Shown here: positions 21,975-33,251 of the stretch, piece after piece
Position numbering within the stretch: the first letter of the stretch is position 1
Layout: every line of letters begins with the position of its first letter
From: Micropterix aruncella
Taxonomy: Eukaryota; Arthropoda; Insecta; Lepidoptera; Micropterigidae
DNA: 64,000 nucleotides
Assembly (NCBI GenBank): GCA_944548615.1
Contig: OX155963.1
Coordinates: 33,325,415 to 33,389,414, forward strand
Reading direction: 5' to 3'
Notes under the pieces: model-generated
What the model was told of the DNA's origin: nothing
What the model saw: the letters and a program-made list of their open reading frames with translations, nothing else
The model's database searches: none
Translations under genes and position numbers: made by a program

Positions 21975-22875
21975 TGTGTAGAACAGCTATTGCGGCAGAA
22001 AGAAATGTAATGCCAATGTAGGTAGTGTCAATTCCGAGAGATGGCGTTGAACGCAATTTGACTCGCGATGTCGCGGGGTCTATCTGAAACTACATAGGTA
22101 TTTGGGAATTGGCAATAAATTGGCAGTGTCGTTCTGCTACCCGCGCCGCGCGGACGCGCTTCGCGCCGTCCGCGCTGGTCGTGTCCTGCAATTGCCGCCC
22201 CGGTCCGTAGGCCGCTTGCGCGGCAACGTGAGTGGACACTGGCTAGTTGCCGCCGCCGGTCTACGTCTTTTCCTCTCAACGCCGCCCCGCGTCGAACCAG
22301 CATCGCGAGTAGGCCGAACTCCGTGTCCCAGCTGTCGTCGCTTCTCAAGCCCTGGCCCGCGTCATCAGTAGCCGCGTGCGCTGCATCCTACCCGTCCCGG
22401 TCCCGGCCCATCCCGCGCCGCACGCCGCCGACCCAGCTGATCGATGTGTCTTCAAGCCCGAGCACCCCGCGACGCATCGGTAGCGCGATTTGGCCGCAAT
22501 CGTGCCGACCAGCTGATCGTCGCGTCTCAAGCCCTTGGCCCGTGGCTCAGTAAGCGGAGGACGTGGGTACTCCGCGGAATCAGCGGCCGCGTCCGCCGCC
22601 GCCCAGCTGATCGCCGCGTCTACACAAGACACCTGTTCAACTACGTGAGTAGCCTAAATGGAAGCCCGCTACCCTAGTAGCACACAAAAAAGCATGACCG
22701 GTCCGTAGGCCGGTCACCTCTGACGCCCCAAGTAAGCGCATCGCGTGTTGGGAAATGCCACTGGTCCGCACAGGATGTGCTCACCCAGGAGGTAGATATT
22801 TACGAATAAATTGGGTCATACCTACCAGAAGTGTTTCATTTAAGGTTATATTGAACAGTTAAAAGTGAGTCGACA
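21975..22875 (+). mobile_element. BEL/Pao solo LTR, split by a 681-bp insertion
   Basis: 21975-22123 and 22815-22875 together form one LTR (TGTGTAGAAC...GAGTCGACA). It is clearly the same family as the LTRs of the BEL/Pao element at 43121-51245, but more diverged. It is flanked by CCAAT at 21970-21974 and 22876-22880, a 5-bp target duplication typical of BEL/Pao integrases. No internal region is present, so it arose by LTR-LTR recombination. Confidence 0.85.
22124..22804. mobile_element. 681-bp GC-rich insertion inside the solo LTR
   Basis: Flanked by AATAAATTGG at 22114-22123 and 22805-22814, a 10-bp target duplication. Strongly GC-rich, unlike the surroundings. The motif CAGCTGATCG, or close variants, recurs at about 22331, 22434, 22509 and 22606, each followed by a 'cgtctcaagccc'-like phrase, giving diverged tandem units of about 80-100 bp. 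'ccggtccgtaggccg' occurs at 22199 and 22699. Open frames exist on both strands because of base composition; none is recognised. It may be an internally deleted or non-autonomous retroelement made of GC-rich UTR; class unknown. Confidence 0.6.
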
Positions 22876-22984
22876 CCAATACTGATTATTAGTCAGTAGC
22901 ATAAATTCATCCCAATTGTCCCGTATAGCTTGGGTGGTGTTAGTCAAGTTATATATCATCTGGCTTGCCCAGCTCAATGTTTAA

Positions 22985-23632
22985 CCCTTATCTGGTAGCC
23001 TCCTCGAAGAGGGTAGAGGACTAAACTTATCAGGGCCGCTGTGAGCTTCTACTACGGCTGTAATATGCAGTCGAAGGCGGTTGGGATCAGAATATCGCGG
23101 ATATGGGAAACACCTCTGACGGAACTGGACGGTTTGCGTACCACACCGTGTCAGCCAGGCATACGCAATCCGGCAATTAACCGGGGGGGAGGGGGGGTGA
23201 ATCTGCAGATACATGATTTCCAGAGAGCGGGGTAGTCGTCGACGTGACGTCATCAACCCTTGCAACGATCCGTTGGCCACCCGATCCCGAGTGTCCATAG
23301 CGGGTAATGGGCACCTCGGTCCGCGATACATTCAAACTGAATTACTGCTTACGTCAGGTAGGGGCGGCGCAAGCGACCTCGAATCCGTGAACAGACCTGA
23401 GGACGGAGAAATCCGGCCGAATCTAATACTGAGGGCGGGAGGTCTGGCCGCTGGGTTCACTTCCCAGTGCCCGCGGTAAGGCGTTGGACTCTCACGTGTC
23501 GCAGTTAGACGTTGGACTGTTTTGTCCCTAAAGTTGTCTTCTCTAAGTCGTCTCTGCGATTGAAACAACGACTAAATATCGTTATGGGTTCCTGGAGTGG
23601 CGGTTTCGCCCAGAATAGTTTACAACTCCAAC
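22985..23632 (-). mobile_element. F1 retroposon, copy h (old, diverged)
   Basis: Matches F1 in reverse along most of its length: 'cggtttgcgtaccacaccgtg', 'ggtccgcgatacattc', 'gcgcaagcgacctcgaa', 'taaggcgttggac' and 'ttggactgttttgtcc', ending near 'tttacaactcc'. Much more diverged than copies d, e and g. Contains a G-run (23181-23198). No gene. Confidence 0.6.
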
Positions 23633-23655
23633 GTGTAAATGCAGCATAGCATTAA

Positions 23656-24397
23656 TCTATACTAATATTATAAAGAGGTAAAGTTTGTGAGGTTGTAGGA
23701 AGTAATCTCTGGATCTACTGAACCGATTTTGAAAATTCTTTTACCAACAGAAAGCCACGTTATTTGTGAGTGTCATAGGCTACATATTAATCCGAATAAT
23801 GAAAAGCCTTTTTGTGGTAGTCGGATTTCCAAAGTAAGTCGGAAAAAACGATCGAACGAAAACGTTTCTAACGAACGCTGCCTTAACGATGAGATATATA
23901 TGATTAAGTTCTAGAGAAAAGTTGTAGAGCTTGATAATGCCTACAAAAAAATCAGCGACAGCATATGTCTAAATTTTATATTTAAGTCACAAAAAGTAGT
24001 TTTTAAAATTAAAAAAATAATTTAAATCGTTAGGTCATGTTTATTGGTAATATTATCAACAATTATGAATTCATATCAAAATAAATAAATTTATCATCTC
24101 AAGTGTTTAAACCAAAAGACTTTTCCCTTTTACTGCATATAATTTCACATTTACTGCATAAATGGTTAAAGAGATAAGACACTCACAAATAAGACACTCA
24201 CAAGAAGACACTCACAAATAACGGTAATATAGTCAAATTGGCATGCAAATATATACATACATATGCAGTACAAATATAACCCTTCTTTTGGCAGTCAGTA
24301 AATAAATCATAGCACTCAGTACTAACCAAACCACACTCATAATTTCATCACAAGTAAAAAGTTTTACCGCCCAACGAAGTGGGCACAGGTCAGCTAG
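23656..24397 (+). mobile_element. Non-autonomous Helitron N1, copy 2
   Basis: Begins TCTATACTAATATTATAAAG and ends GGTCAGCTAG, between A (23655) and T (24398). It has the same GCCCA...TGGGC hairpin before the end as copy 1. Closely similar to 4362-5107. Non-coding. Confidence 0.85.
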
Positions 24398-25560
24398 TTA
24401 CTATTAATAAAGCTATCAAGGAAAAGCAAGCATTAACTGCTCTAGAATTACTTTTTTTTCGGTGGCGACGAACGTATCTGCTGGAAAATACTAAATTAGT
24501 GACGTTGCGGGGTTGCGGCGGTTATATGTGGTTATATTGCAAAATTAGGATGTTAAGGGTCAGCGAGTTCATTATTGTACTCCTGCTCATTATTTTTAGG
24601 GTTCGCTACCAAGGGTACAAACGGAACCCTTTTAATGAGACTTCGCTTTCCGTTTGTCTATACAATACAATACAAAACAATACAATGAACTAGTTCCGTA
24701 GATTCAATACAATTCACTAGGCATTCCTACGCTTGGATGCGTCATTAAATGCTAAAAATGTAAGTATTAAAACTTAGTCAGCTAGTTGTTTATATTTACT
24801 GAAATGATTTTTCATTATATAGTGTTGCATTGCGAATCTCTTACGATTCGCCATATCAGTTTCTTAGAGATGATAATTTAGCTTGTTTTCTTGATATTTA
24901 GTTTCAGGCAACTTGATACTATTACTAGCGAAGAATTAAATGACTTACAATGGCAACAAAAGTTTAGTACGATATAAACGCAGAGTTAAGTAGATAACAA
25001 AGAGTCTGAAACTCTGAACTGAAGGCTGATTTCGACTCCGCTTCCGCCGTTAGTTTTCAGCGGTCTCACGGTGTGGCCGGTAGGATTTTGTATGGCTTTG
25101 CAGCAGCTCACAGAGATAGCGCACGACGGAGGCATAAATGAATTATAACACAACTTATAGCAATGCAGAAAATTTCAGGTAACAAATATTATACTTCGAA
25201 TATTTTTAATAATAAAAGTCAATCAAAAATGTTCTTTTTAAATTATTAAACTTTTGAAAACCTCTTTTAATAAAATAAAAACACAATTCTTCTTAAACCT
25301 AAACCTTTCTCGCTCAACACTAAATGTCAATATACAGAAAAGCGGAATACTGTTAAAAAACATTCAGTTGTCGTATCTTCCGCAGTTTCTTCTTCATTAC
25401 CTTATATTAAGGTTCTTGTTACGTTGTTTTAGGGACAAACAAACACGCTACATCTTTAAAGAACATTTAGAGATTTTCGGGGGAAAAACACCAATTTCTT
25501 AGAAAAAATAATATTTTTTGCACAATATTTTTTTTCTTGCCTCGAAGCAAGAGCCTACCT
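24398..25560. other. Non-coding with a Lepidoptera-type repeat fragment
   Basis: 24597-24660 ('agggttcgctaccaagggtacaaacggaacccttttaatgag') looks like a repeat common in butterfly and moth genomes. The 82-codon frame at 25254-25502 is not recognised. No other element edges seen. Confidence 0.45.
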
Positions 25561-25561
25561 T

Positions 25562-25595
<34 letters not shown>

Positions 25596-25833
25596 ATTAC
25601 CAATTCATTTACAATGCATAGGTCTCACTAACAATCATATCAATAAGAAAACATATTATTAAAATTGAACACGGCCGATATGAGCATTAGCTATACTACA
25701 TGTACTGCTGCTGCCCAACTAAGTGCCAGGACTTGTTTCAGGGCAGCCAGTTCTCTAGTTTTTAGTTCAATATATTCGGCGATTTGAAAAAAAAATTATA
25801 AAAAATAAAAAATAAATAAAAGGAAAAAGAAAA

Positions 25834-25867
<34 letters not shown>

Positions 25868-26185
25868 CCGTCACCCTTACAAATTATAACTAATAATCAC
25901 TAAATAATGATCACATTAGGAAATATTTAAAATAAAACACAGAAAATGAATAATCGTGTTAATAAAATAAAAATAAAATAAAATAAATTGTCAAATAATA
26001 TCAAACAATAGTCACCAAAATTAATGAATAAATAATAGTAATATAAAAAAGTCAGCGAAAATAATAATAAGAATTGTCAAGGATAGGATTTAATGATGGG
26101 AACTGTCTAGGTATATTAATTTGTGAATATTTTGCCGGATGTCATGTTTTAGCCAGGAATCAATCTTGGCTTTAAAAGAAGAAGA
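25561..26185 (-). pseudogene. LINE 3'-end fragment (LINE B relative)
   Basis: Carries a (TTTA)n run at 25561-25592 (the tail read on the minus strand) and a 3' UTR with 'gctgcccaactaagtgccagga', similar to 'gctgcccaactgggatatacccgttcca' in the LINE B 3' UTR near 42950. The last codons (FKAKIDSWLKHDIR near 26165-26120) match the C terminus of the LINE B RT. A (TA)n microsatellite lies at 25837-25865. 5'-truncated. Confidence 0.65.
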
Positions 26186-26953
26186 AGACTTAGGCACATA
26201 CATTAAAGATCATGGGGGCTATGTACACAAAATTCCTCGACATTACACGACTGCCCAACGAAAAAGGAGTGTAATGTGTTCAGGGTTCATCTATATATGT
26301 TTTCCGTTTCTTTATCCACCATAACTTCTAAACGCTTGGACCGATTTAGAAGTGTATTATATTATTAGTCATCTCGAGCGTCATAAGGTACCTTAACTGT
26401 CCAAATATCAAGTTAGCAGTTGTCTAAATATCCAAATTTCAATAGATTAACATACATGTGTCAAATGAAAGGTCTGATTAAGTACATTCCGAAAATATAC
26501 ATTTATCTATACCTATAGATAAATGCATAAACCACAAATATTTTTTAAACAAACCGTAATGAAAATAATTATATATACAATAGTTTATTTTCTGTAACGG
26601 TAGTCGTGTTTTTTTATATATTTACTTGTTAGAAATCTAGATCCAGGCGGCTAATTTGAAACGCGGGCGCTTAATAACACAATTTTATTATTATCGTTAT
26701 TAAGCTTGTTAAGTATTATTAAGTAAATTAAAATGTTATGTTATTATATTTGTGGTATGTCATTACTATTATTACATATTGTGCCTAACCATAGTGTGTG
26801 GGAGCTGTAGCGCATGCGCATCGACGGGGTTGGGGAGTATCAAAAGTATATTTATAATATCAAGAGGAGTATCAAGAGTATATCCTACTCCTCTCTTTGT
26901 TAAATTATAATTAGCTGTTGGTTTTCCTAAAAAAATAAAAATAAAAAAAATAA
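26186..26953. other. Non-coding
   Basis: 26240-26350 contains a dispersed motif ('gactgcccaacgaaaaaggagtgtaatg' and 'cttctaaacgcttggaccgattt') resembling the start of the window. No gene recognised. Confidence 0.4.
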
Positions 26954-27084
26954 TATAAAATCGAAGACTATCGCGGTTGTTTGACATTATATGATAGAAA
27001 ACGAATTTACCGCGTGAAATTTGTAACGTCACCGAAACGTCGGGTCCTACAAATTTCACGTGGTAAATTCGTTTTCTATCCTAT
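26954..27084. mobile_element. Snap-back remnant of a Penelope-like element
   Basis: Two inverted ends of the Penelope-like element at 43283-48155 with everything between them gone. Arms 26994-27025 and 27048-27079 pair at 31 of 32 positions around a 22-base loop that holds ACCGAAACGTCGGG. The left end extends to the element's outer edge (TATAAAATCG), which on the minus strand is the start of the Penelope ORF (MSNNRDSLRFY). The right end stops at CTATCCTAT, as in the large copy. AT-rich simple sequence flanks both sides. Confidence 0.8.
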
Positions 27085-27633
27085 AAAATAAATAAATAAA
27101 TAAATAAATATGTTGACTGTAAAATTAATATTTATTCTAAGTTTAGAGTTTTTTATATCACATACAAACCGAATCTATTTTTAGTGATAAATAGTAAATT
27201 AATTGTGTATTTTTTGAGTGAAATTAAGAAAAAGAGACGACGAGCTATTAGGAGAGTGACATCCATCAGGGGGAGAGTTGGGAGGGGCGGTGGAAATTAG
27301 GCTGAAAAATAAGAAGAAATGACCCTATTGTTTTTAAAATCGAAACCGAATATCCGCAGGCAAATTGGATTAGGCCGGTTATCCGTTTTGCCACAGCAAT
27401 ATATATTTAGGTATGCCCCCTTCAAATTATTATATTTTGATATGATATGAATAATTGGTAGGAGGTCTCGTCAGTGGTAATTCAGTTATTTTACCTGAGT
27501 TAAAAGCATGTCACGTCGCTCTAATGAAATGGGGCACCAAAATGAATCTCACCGAGGACGAGGCACGCATATTTAGGCCTTTTTTGCCTCTCTGCCTAAT
27601 TGAAGCAAGACCTCTACAATCTGGGAGCCGAGC
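27085..27633. other. Non-coding; target region of the LOA-type LINE
   Basis: An (AAAT)n run at 27086-27110 may be a tail. A 61-codon open stretch at 27455-27645 runs up to the LINE insertion and, once the LINE is removed, stays open for about 19 further codons beyond 33282. I do not recognise it. Confidence 0.35.
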
Positions 27634-27645
27634 CATTACTTCGTT
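27634..27645. repeat. Target duplication, left (CATTACTTCGTT)
   Basis: Identical to 33270-33281. The pair brackets the LOA-type LINE and fixes its length at 5624 bp. Confidence 0.85.
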
Positions 27646-28204
27646 AGGGGGTCGGGGGTAGTGGGTACGTTCAGGTACGCGACGCTGAACTACTGGCCTG
27701 CACCTCAAGTCCAACATATACGTCCACGTCTTCTCTTTTCTGCCGTAGCGGACCAGGGAGGAACCCACCCAGGCTTTGCTGGATGGGTCGTACCCCCCGG
27801 ACAATGCTAGTGGTTGAAAACGGGCGTCGCAACATTTTACAAACATACCCCGAACCACTAGCAGCTAAATATGAGGGCGACCACCTGGACGGGGACACTC
27901 CCACCGGACCGGTGTTTCCCCCACCTAAAACGTATATTCCTACCAACCTCCTATGATCCAAAAAGTCAGTTCCCTTCCCTTCTAACAATCCTGCCCCCAC
28001 GTCCACTCCTACCCTCCCTCGTAACCTCTCCCCTAATCCAAGGTGGAACTTTTCGTGCCGATGGATGCATGGCTGTGAAGGAGCGCAGTCTCTAACGAAA
28101 GACCTCGGGAACCGGGCGAAACCCGTTGTATCATAGCCTTATTCACGCAAGCGGGGCCCTGCGTGAACGGACAAATATTTCCCTAGCTACTCGTGGGAAC
28201 AAAT

Positions 28205-29635
28205 ATGGAGAAATTTAAAATTAAAAAATCAAAGGAAAAGGAGGAGAGTACGAAACATACGCCCACCTTAGATGAGACGGCGAAAGCTGAAGCACTAAGG
28301 GAGGCGAAAAAAACCAAGAGAGAAACGGCGGTGAGGGAGCCATTGAAGCTAGTTTGTCCACTAGAAACTGGGGTACCAACAACAGGAACCCCGGCCACGG
28401 TGGACAAGCTGGAGACGATGAAGCCTTCAACAGCTGGGTCCTCAAAACAGACCACGGAGACAGCTAAGAGCGGGACACACGTTGAACCCTCAAAGCAAGT
28501 CATCGATTACGGCTGGGAGATCAGGTGCAAACCCAAGGGGAAACCTGCCCAGACCGGAAAAGACCAACCTCTGAGAAAGAGTATTTCACAGAGGAAGAGG
28601 CAGCGGCTCCAAAAGCGAAGAGAAGCAGGAAGCCGCGCCCCTGGAAACAAAAAGGAGGTCGAAGCCCCTAAAGGACAGGGCGAGGGAGCGACGACCCCAG
28701 CGGTACAAAACCAGGCGAAAACCAAGAGGGCCCGCCTGGACGAAACCATTTCCCCTAGAGGCGACCAAAAGAAGCGAAAGACGGACGCTCAGGGGTCAAA
28801 ACAACCCTCCACCTACGCGGCGGCAGCAGCGACAGACCTGGCAGTTGCGATCACCAACGCACGCACGGACAGACTGACGCAGCAAGACGCTCAGGAGGTG
28901 GAACGCAAGATCGGAGATGCCATCTACCAGATAGCCATCGAGACCGATCTTGATACAGAAGCGCAGGCCCCAGCGTTCTCAGGTAGACCCAATTTTGTGG
29001 ACGGATACCTGAAGCTGTGGTGCCAAGACGCCAATACGAAGGCATGGCTGACAAAGTGGCTGGAGACGGCCACGCTCCAAAACGGAGACCATGTGGTTGG
29101 GAAGAGAGAGGACGAGATGGTCAGAAACACAAGGTGCGGTATCCTAATACCAGCTCTAGAGGAGAACCTCACCAAAATTGGAAGGGTCCTAAACTTCCAA
29201 AACCAATGGGCCATGGTGAGAAAGTGGACGCTACACCAGGCGATAACACTTAAAACCAAGAAGTGCACACTACTTCTGGTGGGAATCCCGGAGGACGTTG
29301 TACCTACTGTGTTGGAAAGGGATAGAAGACTGAGCTACTTATGTGGTACGGTCTATATCCGTTTCCAACACGGCGGGGGACATTTCCGAGATTTCCCACC
29401 GGAAAAGAACAACCCACCAGAGGGCAAGACGGACGAGGAAAATAAAGAGAGCGAGTCCGTCAAAAAGTCCGCACCCTCTGCAATGGAGACAGACGAACCC
29501 ACGGAATCCGACGTCGAGGAAGGCATACTGCTGGACTCCGAGGACGAAGAGGGCCTACCAAAGGGGATAAGTCTCCTGGACCTAAAGGGGCAAGGGGAAA
29601 AGAAGCATTCCTCCAATGCTTCCTTCCCTCTGTAA
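28205..29635 (+). CDS. LOA-type LINE ORF1 protein
   Basis: 476 codons from the ATG at 28205 (an upstream in-frame GTG at 28193 is less likely). The first ~200 residues are Lys/Glu/Thr-rich and disordered, with a basic KRxRLQKRR-like patch. A folded region from about residue 215 to 400 (DAIYQIAIETD, GYLKLWCQD, TRCGILIP, CTLLLVGIP, GTVYIRF) resembles the DUF4780-type domain of such ORF1 proteins. An acidic tail (DSEDEEG) closes it. Probably the RNA-binding chaperone of the retrotransposon particle. It overlaps ORF2 by 20 bases, which suits termination-reinitiation. Confidence 0.8.
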   Translation: MEKFKIKKSKEKEESTKHTPTLDETAKAEALREAKKTKRETAVREPLKLVCPLETGVPTTGTPATVDKLETMKPSTAGSSKQTTETAKSGTHVEPSKQVIDYGWEIRCKPKGKPAQTGKDQPLRKSISQRKRQRLQKRREAGSRAPGNKKEVEAPKGQGEGATTPAVQNQAKTKRARLDETISPRGDQKKRKTDAQGSKQPSTYAAAAATDLAVAITNARTDRLTQQDAQEVERKIGDAIYQIAIETDLDTEAQAPAFSGRPNFVDGYLKLWCQDANTKAWLTKWLETATLQNGDHVVGKREDEMVRNTRCGILIPALEENLTKIGRVLNFQNQWAMVRKWTLHQAITLKTKKCTLLLVGIPEDVVPTVLERDRRLSYLCGTVYIRFQHGGGHFRDFPPEKNNPPEGKTDEENKESESVKKSAPSAMETDEPTESDVEEGILLDSEDEEGLPKGISLLDLKGQGEKKHSSNASFPL

Positions 29636-30824
29636 GGTCCTCCGGGTTAACCTCCAGCACAGCGAATCTGCAACGGCTCAACTTCGGAAATGGCTGGAGG
29701 TTAACCCAACCGCTATAGCCCTGATCCAAGAGCCGTGGATCAGAAACACACGCATAAACGGACTCAACAACACCGGAGGTAATATATTCTATAATACACA
29801 AAGCAAACCTAGAACCTGTATATACATATCCCGAAACATAATGGCACAACCACTAACTGAATTCGTTTCCAGAGACGTGTGTGCCATAAAATTACTAACA
29901 ACACAAAACTCAAGACTGCCGGAGATAGTTCTCGCGTCCGTCTACATGGCGGCAGAAGACGAACCACCTCCTACGGAAATGAACAACCTCGTACGTTACT
30001 GCGAACGTGCAGGGCTCGAACTGGTCATATCTGCGGACTGCAATTGCCACCACAACCTATGGGGAATGGAAACAAACAACAACAGAGGTAACGATTTTGT
30101 TGAATACCTTATGACAACCAACCTAGACATACTTAACACAGGATCAAAACCAACTTTTGTCACTCGTAGATGTAACACTATAATTGACATTACCTTAAGC
30201 ACAGGACTGGCAGCTCAACACGTGTCCAACTGGCAGGTGTCGGATGAACTATCGTGCTCCGACCACAGATGGATTCGGTATGATCTGACAGCAGATACAC
30301 AAACACCTACACCCAGAAGAAATCCAAGACGCACCGACATCAAGGCGTATAAGGAACTTCTCGCAGGTAAAATAGAAAGCAACACAAAAACACACAGACC
30401 AAACAACACAGTAGAGTTAGAGGAACAGGTAAAGTCACTCACAAAAAACATAATTGACTGCTACGAAAACACATGCCCACTATCGACACCATTAACTACT
30501 GGAAAATGCAATAACAGTAGCTGGTGGGGTCCAGAGTTGGAACGCCTAAGAAAAAAAATGAGGAAACAGCTAAACAGAGCTACGAACACAAAATCTGATG
30601 AAGACTGGGACAAATACAAAACAACCAAATCAGAATACAAAAAGAGAATAAGACACAGAAGATCAGCCTCATGGAGGAACTTCTGCGACAATATATCCAC
30701 AATTACCCAAGCATATAGAACAAGGAAGATCATGGCCGATCAACCAAAACAATTACTGGGCACTCTGAGAAGGAAAGCAACAGCACTACCAGTAACCCGG
30801 CTGAGACCGAAAGTCTACTGGTAG
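29616..30824 (+). pseudogene. LOA-type LINE ORF2, endonuclease part
   Basis: Starts at an ATG inside the end of ORF1. APE endonuclease motifs in order: LRVNLQHS (Asn), ALIQEPW (catalytic Glu), VYMA, ISADCNCHHNLWG (Asp/Asn), TRRCNTIIDITLS and CSDHRWI (Asp-His). All catalytic positions are present. A basic linker follows. The frame stops at 30822-30824. A continuation in a second frame (NPAE, VETHFPGCR, about 30777-30900) shows a frameshift near 30775 and another near 30900 before the RT frame. Confidence 0.85.
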
Positions 30825-30864
30825 AAACGCACTTCCCAGGTTGCAGAGTAGTTGACAAACAAGA

Positions 30865-32205
30865 ATGGGACGTACAAACAGAAACTATCATCCGACCGAA
30901 AACGAGTGGAAGATAGCGGAGCATATAACGGAACGGACCAAAACAGTCTGGGCAACGAACAGTTTCAACAACTTCAAATCACCAGGACTAGATGGAATAT
31001 ACCCAGCCCTCCTAAAATGGGGAGGAGACAAACTTATCGAACAACTAGCAAGCATACTATGTAGCTGCATCGCCTTTAGATACATTCCACAGAAATGGAG
31101 AGAAGTAAAGGTGATCTTTCTACCAAAACCAGGGAAAACTGATTACACAGACCCGAAATCTTTCAGACCCATTAGCCTTACCTCCTTCATGCTAAAAACA
31201 CTAGAAAGACTATGTGACAGAGAACTGAAGGATACAGCACTTAAAAACATAGGTATTCACCCGAACCAACACGCATACACACAAGGCAAATCGACAGATT
31301 CAGCACTGCATGCCGTTGTAAACAACATAGAAACTGCACTAGCAAGGAAAAACTCCTGCCTAGGCACCTTCATCGACATAGAAGGAGCGTTCGACAAGAC
31401 AAATTTCAGTAGCATTCAACAAGCTCTAAACAGACATCAAACCGAACCATTGATTACAGAATGGATAATGAACATGCTAAGAAAGAGAATCATCAGGCTA
31501 TCTGAAAACCAAAATCACCAGGCGCTCGTGATGAGAGGATGCCCACAAGGAGGTGTACTCTCGCCACTTCTATGGAACCTGGTAGTAAACGACCTGATAA
31601 CAAAACTAAACAACAATCATTTCCTAACAATAGGATATGCAGATGATCTAGTAATAATGATCAACGGACTAGTAACAAGCACATTGTGCGACCTTACACA
31701 AACAGCTTTGAAAATAGTAGAGAAATGGTGCAAGGAGAATGACCTATCGGTAAATCCAAAAAAGACCGACACCATTCTCTTCACACATAAACGGAAATTG
31801 GGTACATACAAAATGCCAACCTTGTTTGGATCCAGACTAACGCTTTCTAAAGAAGTAAAGTACCTAGGAATAACTTTGGACGAAAAACTAAACTGGAATA
31901 AACACCTAGAAAACAAACTAAACAAAGCAACAGTCGCCTTCTGGCAATGCCGAAGAATGGTGGGCAAGAAATGGGGACTAGCCCCACACATTATACTGTG
32001 GCTGTACAAAATGATAATAATACCAATGATAAGCTACGGAGCTGTAGTATGGTGGCCCCGCACCCAACTTACTACTGCAATCAACAACTCCGACAGCGGC
32101 GCTGGAAATCATGCTAGGGCTTCTACCACTACACCTACATATACAAAAAGAAGCAGCCGCAACGGCTACTCGTCTAAAGAATCTAAACTTATGGACCAAA
32201 TATAA
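30865..32205 (+). pseudogene. LOA-type LINE ORF2, reverse transcriptase part
   Basis: RT motifs: SPGLDGIYPALLK, VIFLPKPGK, SFRPISLTSFMLKTLE, QHAYTQGKSTDSAL, FIDIEGAFD (motif A Asp), RGCPQGGVLSPLLWNLVVNDL (motif B), IGYADDLVIM (motif C, YADD) and VKYLGITLD. The frame leaves the true reading near 32070-32095, where the sequence shifts into the frame of the RNase H part. Catalytic aspartates are intact, so decay is recent or limited to indels. Confidence 0.9.
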
Positions 32206-33187
32206 AACACCGCACACGAATATATATGATAATATACTGTCAAGTTGTCCAATGCTGGATGAGGCAATCGACAGAATACCCAAAACTATGATCTTCTGGA
32301 AAGAATATGCCATATCATTAACAGAAGACTCAAAAGAAGCACTGAATCAAACGGACCTAAGAATCTACACAGATGGATCAAAAACCAACAAAGGTACAGG
32401 ATGTGGTGTCTTCTCGGAAGACCTAAATATACACATCTTCAAACCACTCGGAGCACACAACACAGTTTTCCAAGCAGAATGTATGGGAATAATAGAAGCT
32501 TGCAACGCAGTGAAACAGCGGCAGCTAAAACACGAAAACATATGTATTCTATCGGACAGCAGGTCAGTGCTACAGGCACTAGGAAGCGATAGATTTACAT
32601 CTGGGCTCATATACGAATGCCACCAAAGCCTCCTCGAGGTATGCGGAAAAGGCAATAAGGTGACACTGAAATGGATCAAGGGACACAGTAACTCAAGAGG
32701 AAACGATGCTGCGGATGAACTAGCCCGTAAGGGCTCAGACACACCGGCATACGGACCCGAACCTATCGTGCCCCTACCCTACTCGCACATAAACAACCAA
32801 CTTGACAACCACTACAAACAACTACATCAAACACACTGGAAAGAGATAGACACCTGCAGACAAACCAAAGAAATAGTAGTGGAATACAACCACAAACTTA
32901 CCAAAACACTTCTAAGGACAAAAAGGCCCCAACTACGCAAACTAGTGGGACTGATAACAGGACACAATACACTAAACAAACACCTCTTCAACATGGGCGG
33001 AACGAATAGCCCTATGTGCAGAGCATGCATGGAGGCGGAAGAAACCACAAAACACATTCTGCTAGATTGTAAACAGGTAGAAGTATACAGGACAAAACAC
33101 CTTGGGACTCCAGGCACCCTGCGCGAGGCAGCAGGAAACCTGAAAGCCCTGCTGGCTTTCGTCGAGGAGCTGGGGTGGGTGGAATAG
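32111..33187 (+). pseudogene. LOA-type LINE ORF2, RNase H and zinc-knuckle part
   Basis: The RNase H catalytic set is complete: YTDGSK (Asp), QAECMGI (Glu), LSDSRSVL (Asp) and GNDAADELAR (Asp), with KWIKGHS before the last. The C-terminal finger CRACMEAEETTKHILLDC has Cys-Cys-His-Cys spacing. It stops at 33185-33187, 82 bases before the end of the element. RNase H would remove the RNA strand after cDNA synthesis. Confidence 0.9.
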
Positions 33188-33251
33188 CGCTACCCCCGTT
33201 ACACGCAAAATAGGCACACTGGATGTCGACTTGCGTAGGAACGCCCAGTAC

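Noticed and set aside
22028..22677. Several overlapping ORFs in the GC-rich insertion
   Set aside because: Open on both strands owing to composition; Ala/Arg/Pro/Ser-rich without motifs.
27455..27645. Host exon interrupted by the LOA-type LINE
   Set aside because: The frame does run across the restored junction, but only for about 19 codons and with no similarity I recognise.
28183..30733. Long antisense ORFs within the LOA-type LINE
   Set aside because: They are mirror frames of ORF1 and ORF2, with no independent evidence.
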